Part shown: one piece after another, positions 8,710-15,911 of the stretch
Position numbering within the stretch: the stretch's first letter is position 1
Layout of the letters: each line of letters opens with the position of its first letter
DNA from: a virus
Virus record (IMG/VR): IMGVR_UViG_3300037279_000315
Span: 1 to 28,722 of that record
Reading direction: 5' to 3' (one strand)
Length of the DNA: 28,722 nt
Notes under the pieces: model-generated
Told to the model about the DNA's origin: nothing
Seen by the model: the letters and a program-made list of their open reading frames with translations, nothing else
Database searches by the model: none
Translations under genes and position numbers: made by a program

Positions 8710-8738
8710 TTGTTTTTTCTTTTAATTTAATATATGCT
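8710..8738 (+). promoter_or_regulatory. Possible promoter before the small coiled-coil/co-chaperonin genes
   Basis: TTGTTT (8710-8715), 17-nt spacer, TATGCT (8733-8738). The ATG at 8755 has AAGGAG 6 nt upstream, so unlike the leaderless candidates this transcript would have a short leader. Both boxes are imperfect. Confidence 0.35.
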
Positions 8739-8754
8739 AATTTAAGGAGAATAT

Positions 8755-8955
8755 ATGGAATCAGAATTACAAATTGATTTAGATTGTCTGAAAGAAGATA
8801 TTAATTTGGGTAATGTTAGGTCCGTACCTGCCAAAACAGTTATGGCCCTAGTAGACCGAATTGAAAGGTTAGAATATTATCTTGAACAAGAAAAAGTGAT
8901 CAATAAATCTTTTTCTGAAATGGTAAAACTTTTGAAGCATGGAGCAGAATTGTGA
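8755..8955 (+). CDS. Unknown small coiled-coil protein
   Basis: 66 residues, not recognised. Residues about 30-60 (MALVDRIERLEYYLEQEKVI onward) have a leucine/isoleucine heptad pattern suggesting a short coiled coil. No cysteine motif or membrane segment. AAGGAG lies 6 nt before the ATG, a strong ribosome site, so it is expressed. Its stop overlaps the GTG of the co-chaperonin-like gene in a GTGA junction at 8952-8955, indicating translational coupling. Confidence 0.75.
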   Translation: MESELQIDLDCLKEDINLGNVRSVPAKTVMALVDRIERLEYYLEQEKVINKSFSEMVKLLKHGAEL

Positions 8956-9284
8956 TTTTTTCGTTGAATAACCGATTATTGCTAGAAGAGTATGTCAAAA
9001 AAGGTCTCGAATCAAAAGTCGTAGGCGGCATTGCGACTCCAGGCCAAAGAGATGGTATCAAAAAATTAAAAATTCTAGCTGGAACTAGGCTTGCCGATGG
9101 AAGAGATATTCCTGCAGGATCGTATGCGTATTTAAGAGAAGAGGCCCTTCATACTCAAGCATGGTCATCTAAACTATTTACTTGCGAGGGCATTACTGGT
9201 AAATTCATCCTCGTTGATTTGCAATGGGTAGAATTTATTGAAACCAATTCCACAATATCAAAAACTCCGAATCCAGGAGAATAG
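8952..9284 (+). CDS. GroES-like co-chaperonin
   Basis: 110 residues that follow the GroES pattern along their length. An N-terminal strand (NNRLLLEEYVKK, 6-17) matches the RPLxDRVLVK strand. ESKVVGGIATPG (20-31) matches the GroES mobile loop that docks into GroEL (E-T-K-S-A-G-G-I-V-L in E. coli). Next come LKILAGTRL (39-47, like the GEVLAVG strand) and IPAGSYAYLREEA (53-65, like VKVGDIVIF). The end, FILVDLQWVEFIE (85-97), matches the final EVLIMSESDILAIVE strands. Known role: lid of the chaperonin folding chamber. It would partner the GroEL-like protein encoded on the minus strand at 3998-5785. The start is a GTG with GGAG 8-11 nt upstream, overlapping the preceding stop. Divergence is substantial, so this is a pattern-based call. 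Confidence 0.68.
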   Translation: MIFSLNNRLLLEEYVKKGLESKVVGGIATPGQRDGIKKLKILAGTRLADGRDIPAGSYAYLREEALHTQAWSSKLFTCEGITGKFILVDLQWVEFIETNSTISKTPNPGE

Positions 9285-9297
9285 TTTTACCCATAAT

Positions 9298-9522
9298 ATG
9301 AGAATCGGACGACTCTACATCAATTTAATAGACGGATCTCTAGAATTTGGATTGGAGACCTTTCCCTGTAAATGTAAGTGCATGAACTTAGGTTTCATTT
9401 ACTTTATTTGGTCTGATGTAGACTGTAAATGTGCTGCCTGTAAACAGTTTGAGTGTATTTGTTCTTGCGAATGGTGTGATCAAAAATTTTATAAATGTGA
9501 ATGTGGCGATGAATCTGCATGA
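9298..9522 (+). CDS. Cysteine-rich C-x-C repeat protein, possible metal binder
   Basis: 74 residues from ATG 9298, not recognised. It carries 12 cysteines, most in C-x-C spacing: PCKCKC near residue 22-27, then DCKCAACKQFECICSCEWC and KCEC near the C-terminus. Such spacing is typical of zinc- or other metal-binding peptides, although disulfides are possible if it leaves the cytoplasm; no signal peptide is visible. An alternative start at ATG 9238 would give 94 residues and overlap the co-chaperonin gene by 47 nt. An AGGAG about 18 nt before ATG 9298 is too far for an ideal ribosome site, so the start is uncertain. The stop overlaps the next gene in an ATGA junction (9519-9522). Confidence 0.65.
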   Translation: MRIGRLYINLIDGSLEFGLETFPCKCKCMNLGFIYFIWSDVDCKCAACKQFECICSCEWCDQKFYKCECGDESA

Positions 9523-10502
9523 AAAAAATATTGAGATGCGGAGATCCGCACGTAAAACCCAATAATTTAGAAGAATCCACTAGACTTCTTCAATTCGTAT
9601 TAGACCAAGCTTTAGAACATAAAGTTGATGTGGTAGAAATTCTTGGAGATCTTTTCGACACTCATGATATCGTAAGACTTCGAGTTTTAAAATTTTGGCA
9701 ATATTGGTTTACAGAATTATCAAATCAATCTTTCGAAACACGCATACTGGTCGGAAACCATGATGTCACCGGAGAATATTCTGATCCATACAGCGCCCTT
9801 CACCCATTCCTATCATTGGAAAACGATAATTTTAAAATTATTCATGTACCTTATTTAGATGGAATTTATGGCTATCTTCCCTATATCCACTCGAATGATA
9901 GGTTTATTGAAGAGGCAAATCTTCTTGCTGCTAATGGAGCAAGAGTTCTAGTAAGTCACCCTAATTATGAGGGTGCGGTTTACGACAACGGCACCCCTAT
10001 TACTAGCGGTGTTGCCGATAGCGCATTAGATAGTCGGTATCTTCATCTAATTGGCGGCCATATTCATACAGAATTGGAAATTGGGCGTGTCTGGTATACA
10101 GGTAATCCGAGGTGGCTAACAAAGTCGTGCTCGAATAAGAAAAAAGGGATCTGGATATGCACTCATGATGACAGCGGCAAAATGACCGAAAAGCAGTTCA
10201 TCTCAACAGAATCTGTCTGTACCCCGATCGTATCTGTGGTATGGAAAGAAGGCGAAGACAAACCTCAAATTCCAGAAAATGCCAAAGTTGATATCGAACT
10301 CATCGGCTCATCTGATTGGGTTACCAAAGAAAAACTTGCTCTAAAAGGTGTTAGTGTTTCTAGTAAAATTACCGATAGCAAAAGAAACAAAGAACGAAAA
10401 AGCGGTAGTAATTTACGAGATTTCATATTGAACCACTACAAGGCAGATGTTGAAAAAAGAACTAGAATCCTTAAATATTTAGGAGACTTAAACCTTGTCT
10501 GA
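9519..10502 (+). CDS. SbcD/Mre11-like nuclease subunit (T4 gp47 type)
   Basis: 327 residues with the calcineurin-like phosphoesterase signature for two metal ions: GDPHV (D9, H11), GDLFD (D44), GNHD (N80, H81, D82), SHPNY (H147) and GGHIHTE (H181, H183), then YTGNPRW. In the SbcCD/Mre11-Rad50/gp46-gp47 complexes this subunit provides the exo- and endonuclease that processes DNA ends for recombination-dependent replication. Its ATPase partner is encoded at 12830-15169, with five genes in between. The C-terminal ~100 residues would carry the partner-binding region. Start overlaps the Cys-rich gene by 4 nt (ATGA). Active-site residues appear complete. Confidence 0.9.
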   Translation: MKKILRCGDPHVKPNNLEESTRLLQFVLDQALEHKVDVVEILGDLFDTHDIVRLRVLKFWQYWFTELSNQSFETRILVGNHDVTGEYSDPYSALHPFLSLENDNFKIIHVPYLDGIYGYLPYIHSNDRFIEEANLLAANGARVLVSHPNYEGAVYDNGTPITSGVADSALDSRYLHLIGGHIHTELEIGRVWYTGNPRWLTKSCSNKKKGIWICTHDDSGKMTEKQFISTESVCTPIVSVVWKEGEDKPQIPENAKVDIELIGSSDWVTKEKLALKGVSVSSKITDSKRNKERKSGSNLRDFILNHYKADVEKRTRILKYLGDLNLV

Positions 10503-10815
10503 ATCCGAACCTACTAGCCTAAAAGACTTACGGAACCTCATGATGTTTTTTGGTCGTGTACCAGAAACGCACGTCAAGAATTTGCAATCACAACCTTTCA
10601 TTTATTTCGATGGAGTCAAAGAAGCAAATGTTGATTACGATTTAGACACAAAAGCCAAAAGTTGGTTTGTTAAGTACGATCTTACTTTAGATAAAGAACC
10701 TGATTTCTTAACAGAAAGAAGTAAAGGGCTAGAAAAGGCCATTAGACTACTTTTTTGGAAAGAAGTCGTATTGCATATTGCAATAAACAATAAAGAGGTA
10801 TATAAAAGTGAGTGA
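10495..10815 (+). CDS. Unknown protein with TTG start, coupled to the SbcD-like gene
   Basis: 106 residues, not recognised. Mixed helix and strand, Lys- and Asp-rich, no cysteine cluster or membrane segment; a C-terminal helix runs around GLEKAIRLLFWKEVVLHIA (78-96). The TTG start is favoured because AGGAG lies 9 nt upstream (10481-10485) and the reading frame overlaps the previous stop by 8 nt. It also overlaps the next gene by 8 nt, so it is embedded in a translationally coupled run from the nuclease to the small-terminase-like gene. Confidence 0.7.
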   Translation: MSESEPTSLKDLRNLMMFFGRVPETHVKNLQSQPFIYFDGVKEANVDYDLDTKAKSWFVKYDLTLDKEPDFLTERSKGLEKAIRLLFWKEVVLHIAINNKEVYKSE

Positions 10816-11512
10816 TCCGAAAGATTTATCCGTAATTCCACATAGCGATTTTACCATGAGGGATCTTGAGTTGGTTGAGCAATTCAAAGAAGGGGGTATG
10901 CTCGGACTCCATACCTTAACAGACGTAGACGTAGAGAGAATGATGTCTCTTTATATGGACGGTAAAAGTTACAGGCAAATTGCTGCTTTACTTAAGAAAA
11001 ACAAGACGATAGTTCTTTTTTTAGCTCATAAATTCAAATGGTTTGAACTTCGCGCAGAATATTTAGACGAATTGCATGCGACCCTAAAGGGTAAAATTGT
11101 AGAGGCCAAATTACAGGATCAAGAATTTTTATTGCATTTAAGTCTTGCATATAAGAAAAAAATAGGTAAAAATATAGATCAGTACTTAAGAACTGACAAT
11201 TCTGAGTTTTACGACCAGATCAATAGTAGAGATCTAGGGACACTGATGAAAGTTATGGAAATGCTTCACAAATTAAATAGCGAGAATTTAGGCGAAAGAC
11301 AGCCCCTTGTTGGTCTCAGTGGTATGAGTGAAGGTGTTAATATTACCAAAACAGGCCCTAATTCTGTCGAAATTACTCCAAAACAGACACCATTTGCATC
11401 AAAACTTAAACAATTTGCAGAATTAAAGCGCGAACAAGAAAAACAAGAAGCTGCAGAAAAAAGTGATGATATAAACAAAGAGTCCGATAAAATAAAAAAA
11501 AGCAGAAAGTGA
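10808..11512 (+). CDS. Probable terminase small subunit / helix-turn-helix protein
   Basis: 234 residues. Residues about 42-78 (VERMMSLYMDGKSYRQIAAL followed by KKNKTIVLFLAHKFKWFELR) form a helix-turn-helix like those of phage small terminases, where a 'yRqIA' turn is followed by a K-W-x-x-R segment. A helical region (85-165) ends in DLGTLMKVMEMLHKLN, resembling the oligomerisation helices of that family. The C-terminal 35 residues are highly charged (Lys/Glu). Known role: recognises the packaging site and hands DNA to the large subunit. In most phages it sits beside the large subunit; here it is on the opposite strand about 7 kb away. An unrelated DNA-binding regulator remains possible. GTG start, overlapping the previous gene by 8 nt. 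Confidence 0.55.
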   Translation: MSDPKDLSVIPHSDFTMRDLELVEQFKEGGMLGLHTLTDVDVERMMSLYMDGKSYRQIAALLKKNKTIVLFLAHKFKWFELRAEYLDELHATLKGKIVEAKLQDQEFLLHLSLAYKKKIGKNIDQYLRTDNSEFYDQINSRDLGTLMKVMEMLHKLNSENLGERQPLVGLSGMSEGVNITKTGPNSVEITPKQTPFASKLKQFAELKREQEKQEAAEKSDDINKESDKIKKSRK

Positions 11513-12396
11513 ATAGTAAAATGAATAAAATTGTGATTACCATCCTATTAGGACTAGGAGTTGTCCTTATCCCCCACAACTCTATTTCCCAGGGAAAGAG
11601 TTCTCCAGATTTAACCCCCACTGTTACCCTAACAAGTAAAAATTTGCTTGTATTGAGTGGTGAAGTAGATGGAGAAACAACTTCTGCTGTAATTTCAAGG
11701 GCTAAAGAACTTTGTGAAGTTAGTCAGGTTCAAAAATTGTTCGGAAAAAGACCAAAACTTAAACTTTTTATCAATTCCCCAGGCGGAGGCATTCAACCTG
11801 GATTAGAAATGATTGAAGCTCTTAGGGGTACCGGTTGTCAAATCGATACAATCACTACCTTTGCCGCAAGTATGGCTTTTCAAATTGTACAAAATCTGGA
11901 TGACCGTTTAGTTCTTAAAAATGGCGTTATGATGAGTCACCACGCAGCCGGAGGCTTTGAAGGCTCTTTTGGTGGAGCTAAACCTTCACAACTAGATAGC
12001 CGGTATCAATTTTGGTTGGATCGTATTCGTGAACTTGATGAACAAACAGTATCTCGTACCAAAGGAAAACAAACCTATGAAAGTTACCTTAAAGAATATG
12101 ACCACGAGATGTGGTTAACTGGTACTAAATCGGTACAAGAAGGCTATAGTGATGAAGTAGTACTGGTTAAATGCGATTCCAGTATTCAAGGTACTTCTAA
12201 GCATAGTTTGGATTTTATGGGAATTGCAATTTCTTATGAATTAGATAATTGCCCTCTAAATACTGCACCTATGAATATTAGTATGCTTCTTCCTCAAGGC
12301 AAGGAATTACCAACAGAAATTAAGAATGAGATTAAATCTAAGTTCTTAAATCAATTCTATAATTCTCAAAAACAAGAAATCCCAATGTACTGGTAA
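11509..12396 (+). CDS. ClpP/SppA-like serine protease with signal peptide
   Basis: 295 residues. The N-terminus has lysines then a hydrophobic run (IVITILLGLGVVLIP, 8-22) and a polar NSISQ, typical of a Sec signal peptide. No lipobox cysteine follows. The rest follows the ClpP/crotonase fold: a strand plus LFINSPGGGIQPG (86-98), the nucleophile serine in TFAASMAF (S121), and a histidine in MMSHHAAGG (H144 or H145). D198 in EYDHEMWLTG, followed by the helix SVQEGYSDEVV, corresponds to the usual acid residue and GLID end. It therefore probably cleaves peptides in the periplasm or envelope rather than acting with a cytoplasmic Clp ATPase. The GTG at 11509 overlaps the previous stop; ATG 11521 is an alternative start that keeps the signal peptide. 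Neither has a strong ribosome site. Confidence 0.72.
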   Translation: MNSKMNKIVITILLGLGVVLIPHNSISQGKSSPDLTPTVTLTSKNLLVLSGEVDGETTSAVISRAKELCEVSQVQKLFGKRPKLKLFINSPGGGIQPGLEMIEALRGTGCQIDTITTFAASMAFQIVQNLDDRLVLKNGVMMSHHAAGGFEGSFGGAKPSQLDSRYQFWLDRIRELDEQTVSRTKGKQTYESYLKEYDHEMWLTGTKSVQEGYSDEVVLVKCDSSIQGTSKHSLDFMGIAISYELDNCPLNTAPMNISMLLPQGKELPTEIKNEIKSKFLNQFYNSQKQEIPMYW

Positions 12397-12399
12397 TCA

Positions 12400-12648
12400 A
12401 TGCCACTCATTAGCTATTCATGTACTTGCGGAATTAATTTCAAGAAGTACAAAAAAAATGCAACGGATGCACCACTTTCTCTCCCCTGCGAGTGTGGCCT
12501 AGAAGCTAAGAAGGCTTTTGGGCTCACTTCTTCTTCCCATAAAATTGTTATTGATAATGGCCTTATGTCTCGTAGACTTGAAATTGATCCAGAAATTATG
12601 GAGGTCAATGATGAACGATCAAAAAGAGATTACTCTGAAGAGGATTAA
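12400..12648 (+). CDS. FmdB-like zinc ribbon protein
   Basis: 82 residues. It opens with MPLISYSCTCG and has a second pair in LPCECG, giving C8/C10 and C30/C32, the C-x-C...C-x-C zinc ribbon seen in FmdB-type small proteins that begin MPLYEY-x-C. In that family it is a presumed regulatory or nucleic-acid-binding module; function in phage is unknown. The C-terminal half is acidic and charged. It begins 3 nt after the protease stop and is followed after 1 nt by another small zinc-binding gene. Confidence 0.65.
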   Translation: MPLISYSCTCGINFKKYKKNATDAPLSLPCECGLEAKKAFGLTSSSHKIVIDNGLMSRRLEIDPEIMEVNDERSKRDYSEED

Positions 12649-12649
12649 T

Positions 12650-12808
12650 ATGAGCAACCTAACCGAAGAAGAAATCGAAGAATTGGCCATTAAATCTTTT
12701 CAGAATATGGGTACCCCAGAAAAATTCCTGTGCGGTGAATGTGGTTGTTGGTATAACAATCCAGAATTTTTTGAGCATCCTTGCGTAAAAGAACTTGAAA
12801 ATAAATAA
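12650..12808 (+). CDS. Small zinc-finger-like protein
   Basis: 52 residues, not recognised. An acidic N-terminal helix (LTEEEIEELAIKSFQNM) precedes CGECGCWYNNPEFFEHPC, whose C-x2-C...H-x-C spacing can bind zinc. The ATG at 12650 has GAGG 7-10 nt upstream; longer in-frame readings back to 12518 overlap the previous gene and encode no recognisable sequence, so the short form is chosen. The end of the gene overlaps the -35 box of the candidate promoter for the SbcC-like gene. Confidence 0.6.
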   Translation: MSNLTEEEIEELAIKSFQNMGTPEKFLCGECGCWYNNPEFFEHPCVKELENK

Positions 12809-12823
12809 ATAGTATTATATTAT
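12795..12823 (+). promoter_or_regulatory. Sigma-70-like promoter, apparently leaderless, for the SbcC-like gene
   Basis: TTGAAA (12795-12800), 17-nt spacer, TATTAT (12818-12823), then 6 nt (TACAAA) and the GTG start at 12830. No Shine-Dalgarno is present. Alternative -10 registers exist in this AT-rich stretch (for example TATATT at 12816). Confidence 0.5.
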
Positions 12824-12829
12824 TACAAA

Positions 12830-15169
12830 GTGCTTATACCAAAAAAACTAAAATTTAAAGCTGTAGGTAGATTCGTAGAAGAACAAGTTCTGGACTTTAC
12901 CGCTCTCGGTTCCTTCATTCAAGTTGACGCCAAGAACAATAACACTGGTGGATCTTCTGGAAGTGGCAAGACTACTCTATTTAGAGTATTAGAGTATAAC
13001 CTGGGCCTGAATGACCTGTCCACATCTCTCCTACAATCTAGGCTAACAAAAGACTCCATTTCTACTACTGGCGAATACGATTGGGATGGCACTCCAGTCA
13101 TAATTGAACGGAACAAATCGAAGTTATCGATTACAGTAGGCGATCAGGTAACTACCGGTAGCTCTAAAATTACTGAAGAAAAGTTAGATGAAATTCTAGG
13201 TATGCCTAGAGATCTATTTAGAAAGATTCTCCATAAAAGACAGGGCGAGGGAGGATTTTTCTTGGACATGGGACCATCCGATGTCCACAAGTTTCTAACG
13301 AGTTGCTTGAAATTAGAAGATGAGCAAAAGAAAATCCTGAAACTGGACGATATCCTCAAAAACCTATCTAGTAAAGAGATTTCTCTTAAATCAGAAGTCG
13401 AATCTAATAGAATGGGGCTTGAGGCATCAAGAAATGCCCTAAATAGCCTTGGAGAGACCCCTAAACCGTCTTTTAATGCAGATTACATCGAGTTGCTAAA
13501 GATTGAACACCTCAACGCTACTGACCGATATGATATCGCGGCGAGTGCTTATCACAACGAAAAAATGGAACTGGAACGGTCTAGACCCATAACATCAGTG
13601 TCTCCTTTTGACAGAAGTTCAATAGAAAAGGCCGAAGTCGAGATCAAGGAAATTCAAAAAAAGACGAGTGCCTTAGAATCTGCCGAACTTTCAAGACAAT
13701 CTGAAGTCAAAAGTCAGATCGAACAGATTTCAAAGAAAATAGGTGATCTAGAGTTTTCGGAATCTTCAAGACAGTCTGAAGTTAGGAACAAAATAACTTC
13801 TTCACAATTGGAAATCTCCAATTTACAGAAAATTGAGCAAAATAGACAAGCGGAAATCAATGCTAAGATTTCTACCAATAGACTCGAATACAATAAAGCC
13901 TCAAATTTGGTTCAAAAAGGCGACCAGGCTAAAGAAGAGGCCAAGAAGTTGGCTGTGGAATTAAATAAGATTAGGGCCTCAATTTGCCCCACCTGTGAAC
14001 AGGGATGGATTACAGAGTCCGTTAAGACCAAAGAAGCAGAGATCCTTAATAAATTAGGAGAGCACAGGGCAACAGTCCTTGCTGGCGCTGAAGCCCAAAA
14101 GACCAAAGCAAGTCTGAATGAACAACACGCAGTTCTTCTTTTGGAAGTTGGTCCGCGTACAGTACCAGAAATCAATGATCTGACAAATAAGATCGCTCAA
14201 TTAAGATTAGACTCAACTCCTAAAGAAATCCCAGAAGTTTCTGGTCTCAAAGCACAAATCGTTCAATTGAGATTGGACGGTACCCCTAAAGTTATTCCAG
14301 AAGTATTGGAACTTAAAGGACAATCTGAACTTAAAGAAAAAGAACTTCAAGCGTTTCGCCAACAAGAGCGAGATCATCAATCTAAAGAAAACACTAAAAA
14401 TCAAGAAATACTTGCTGAATTTGCAAGAAAACAAACTCAACTGGTGGAAAAACATGAACCAAACATCAAGGCGTTTTTAGAACAAAAGAATAAGGCTCTT
14501 TCAGACCGTGAGATGGCCGAACTTAAAATTAGATCGTTTGAAGCAGAACTTAAAAGATATTTAGATTCTTCAGTCAAACTCAATACCCAATTCGTCGATT
14601 ACGCGCATATCGTGACTCAAAAATCAACTGATTTAGTTTCTATCCAAGAAGAAATCGAGATCGTAGAAGAATCCAAGAAAGCTATAAAAAGCCACTTATC
14701 CTGTTCATTCGATGATGCCCTAGAGTCTATTGGCGATAAGGCCACAAGGCTTATTAGGCTAATCCCTAATATGTCCAATGCCACTATACAGTTTGAGGGC
14801 ACCAAGGAGACCAAGGAAGGCAAGGTTAAGGAAGAAGTCGTCTGTATGGTTAGTATGGACGGTGAAATTGGAGTGCCTCTTAAATCGCTTTCTGGGGGCG
14901 AAAGATCTAGTTGTGACATGTGCGTAGATTTAAGTATCATTAAATTCATTGAAGAGACTACCGGTAAGGGTATTGGGATGTATATTATCGATGAGGGTTT
15001 CAATGGGCTAGATACCACCTGCATCCAGGATGCATTAGAGATGCTTAGAGAATATAGTGTTGACAAAAAACTATTTTTAGTAGAACATAATCCTATAGTG
15101 TCTGAATCCATTGAAAATAGAATTTTAGTGGTGAGAGATGGTTTGACTAGTAAGATTATTCAGCAATAA
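12830..15169 (+). CDS. SbcC/Rad50-like ATPase (T4 gp46 type)
   Basis: 779 residues in the SMC-like layout: N-terminal ATPase half, long coiled coil with a zinc hook, and C-terminal ATPase half. Walker A is GSSGSGKTT (41-49). The zinc hook is CPTC (386-389), which dimerises two molecules through zinc. The ABC signature is LSGGERSS (687-694), and Walker B is YIIDEG with D721/E722, followed by LVEHN. With the SbcD/Mre11-like subunit it processes DNA ends and bridges broken DNA. The coils carry two unrelated tandem-repeat arrays, one on each side of the hook (residues 281-355 and 440-505). At 779 residues it is longer than T4 gp46 (about 560) and shorter than E. coli SbcC (about 1050). GTG start 6 nt after a -10 box, with no ribosome site. 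Confidence 0.92.
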   Translation: MLIPKKLKFKAVGRFVEEQVLDFTALGSFIQVDAKNNNTGGSSGSGKTTLFRVLEYNLGLNDLSTSLLQSRLTKDSISTTGEYDWDGTPVIIERNKSKLSITVGDQVTTGSSKITEEKLDEILGMPRDLFRKILHKRQGEGGFFLDMGPSDVHKFLTSCLKLEDEQKKILKLDDILKNLSSKEISLKSEVESNRMGLEASRNALNSLGETPKPSFNADYIELLKIEHLNATDRYDIAASAYHNEKMELERSRPITSVSPFDRSSIEKAEVEIKEIQKKTSALESAELSRQSEVKSQIEQISKKIGDLEFSESSRQSEVRNKITSSQLEISNLQKIEQNRQAEINAKISTNRLEYNKASNLVQKGDQAKEEAKKLAVELNKIRASICPTCEQGWITESVKTKEAEILNKLGEHRATVLAGAEAQKTKASLNEQHAVLLLEVGPRTVPEINDLTNKIAQLRLDSTPKEIPEVSGLKAQIVQLRLDGTPKVIPEVLELKGQSELKEKELQAFRQQERDHQSKENTKNQEILAEFARKQTQLVEKHEPNIKAFLEQKNKALSDREMAELKIRSFEAELKRYLDSSVKLNTQFVDYAHIVTQKSTDLVSIQEEIEIVEESKKAIKSHLSCSFDDALESIGDKATRLIRLIPNMSNATIQFEGTKETKEGKVKEEVVCMVSMDGEIGVPLKSLSGGERSSCDMCVDLSIIKFIEETTGKGIGMYIIDEGFNGLDTTCIQDALEMLREYSVDKKLFLVEHNPIVSESIENRILVVRDGLTSKIIQQ
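13670..13894 (+). repeat. Three tandem 25-residue repeats in the N-terminal coiled coil of the SbcC-like protein
   Basis: Residues 281-355 divide into three 25-residue units. The shared core is S/N-RQ-S/A-E-V/I, as in SRQSEVKSQI, SRQSEVRNKI and NRQAEINAKI, followed by a hydrophobic heptad-like tail. Unit length fits 7+7+11 coiled-coil periodicity. DNA copies have diverged, so this is an old duplication. Confidence 0.75.
14147..14344 (+). repeat. Three tandem 22-residue repeats in the C-terminal coiled coil of the SbcC-like protein
   Basis: Residues 440-505 form three 22-residue units sharing P-[RK]-x-[VI]-PE-[IV], as in PRTVPEI, PKEIPEV and PKVIPEV; the first two also share an ending AQLRLD or VQLRLD. 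Each unit has two prolines, so the helix should be kinked at regular intervals. Unrelated in sequence to the array on the other side of the zinc hook. Confidence 0.75.
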
Positions 15170-15181
15170 TATGGGGTTACG

Positions 15182-15562
15182 GTGATACTACTTGAATTGA
15201 CAGAAGAAGAACTAAATATTATTAAGAAAGCGATTATTACAGAGCATAAATTAGATGAACAGTTACTGTTTAACGAAAAACAGAAAAAAGAGCGTCTCTG
15301 CCTATCTACATTAACTAAAATCGAACTTACAACGCTCGCGCAAAAAGACACACTGATTAAATACGATGACTTTGAAAATATGGTTAGCATAGCAAAACAA
15401 AACTACGTAAGGTTAGGGACAGAGGTCTTTCTTTCGAATAAGAAAGTGGAAGAGAATTATTTTGTCTATCTGTGTTTTTTAGAAGCTTTTACTTCTTGGT
15501 TAAACGAAAAGAATTTGCTTAAACGATTAGCCCGTTTTGATTTTACTGATAAAAGATGGTGA
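15182..15562 (+). CDS. Unknown helical protein
   Basis: 126 residues, not recognised. It begins MILLELTEEELNIIKKAI and is largely helical with many Lys, Glu and Leu. No cysteine cluster, signal peptide or membrane segment. The GTG start at 15182 has a GGGG run about 8 nt upstream and lies 12 nt after the SbcC-like stop. It probably belongs to the same transcript. Confidence 0.6.
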   Translation: MILLELTEEELNIIKKAIITEHKLDEQLLFNEKQKKERLCLSTLTKIELTTLAQKDTLIKYDDFENMVSIAKQNYVRLGTEVFLSNKKVEENYFVYLCFLEAFTSWLNEKNLLKRLARFDFTDKRW

Positions 15563-15565
15563 TTT

Positions 15566-15910
15566 ATGAAATGTAAATGTGGAGAACAGGGAGAACTTAA
15601 AGTCTTTAATACTTTTCAGTATTATTTTTGCAATAAATGCAAAAAGGAGATAGAAGAGTGTAAAATTGAAGAAAATCCCAACAATGCTAGCGTTGATGAT
15701 TTCTATCTTGATTTGGCAGAACAAAATATTAAAAGCGCCTTAAAGAACATAAATGATTATTTTCAGCGTGATCAGGGCCAAAAAATAACCATTACTATTC
15801 CAACAAGTACCAAACTTCATTATAAAATTTATAGAAATACACAGGGTATTTATAGAGAGTTACATGTCAAAAGTGACAGTAAAAACTGGGAAATAATCGA
15901 AAGGAAATAA
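15566..15910 (+). CDS. Unknown protein with N-terminal zinc ribbon
   Basis: 114 residues. The first 25 residues contain C3-x-C5 and C22-x2-C25 in a MKCKCG...FCNKCKK pattern, a small zinc ribbon as found in nucleic-acid-binding proteins. The rest has a helical segment (VDDFYLDLAEQNIKSALKNI, 43-62) and a strand-rich C-terminal part. Family unknown. Begins 3 nt after the previous stop with a weak ribosome site (GGTGAT). Confidence 0.6.
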   Translation: MKCKCGEQGELKVFNTFQYYFCNKCKKEIEECKIEENPNNASVDDFYLDLAEQNIKSALKNINDYFQRDQGQKITITIPTSTKLHYKIYRNTQGIYRELHVKSDSKNWEIIERK

Positions 15911-15911
15911 T

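Noticed and set aside
8708-8754. A frameshift that would restore sigma region 4.2
   Set aside because: The short interval encodes no helix-turn-helix in any frame and the next gene starts at 8755 with its own ribosome site.
12518-12649. Longer N-terminus for the small zinc-finger protein (start at 12518)
   Set aside because: It overlaps the FmdB-like gene almost entirely and adds a sequence typical of an out-of-frame shadow; ATG 12650 has a good ribosome site.
14617-15111. Minus-strand ORF of 164 codons opposite the SbcC-like gene
   Set aside because: The opposite strand encodes conserved ATPase motifs; the minus reading is Ser/Leu-rich shadow sequence without a ribosome site or motifs.
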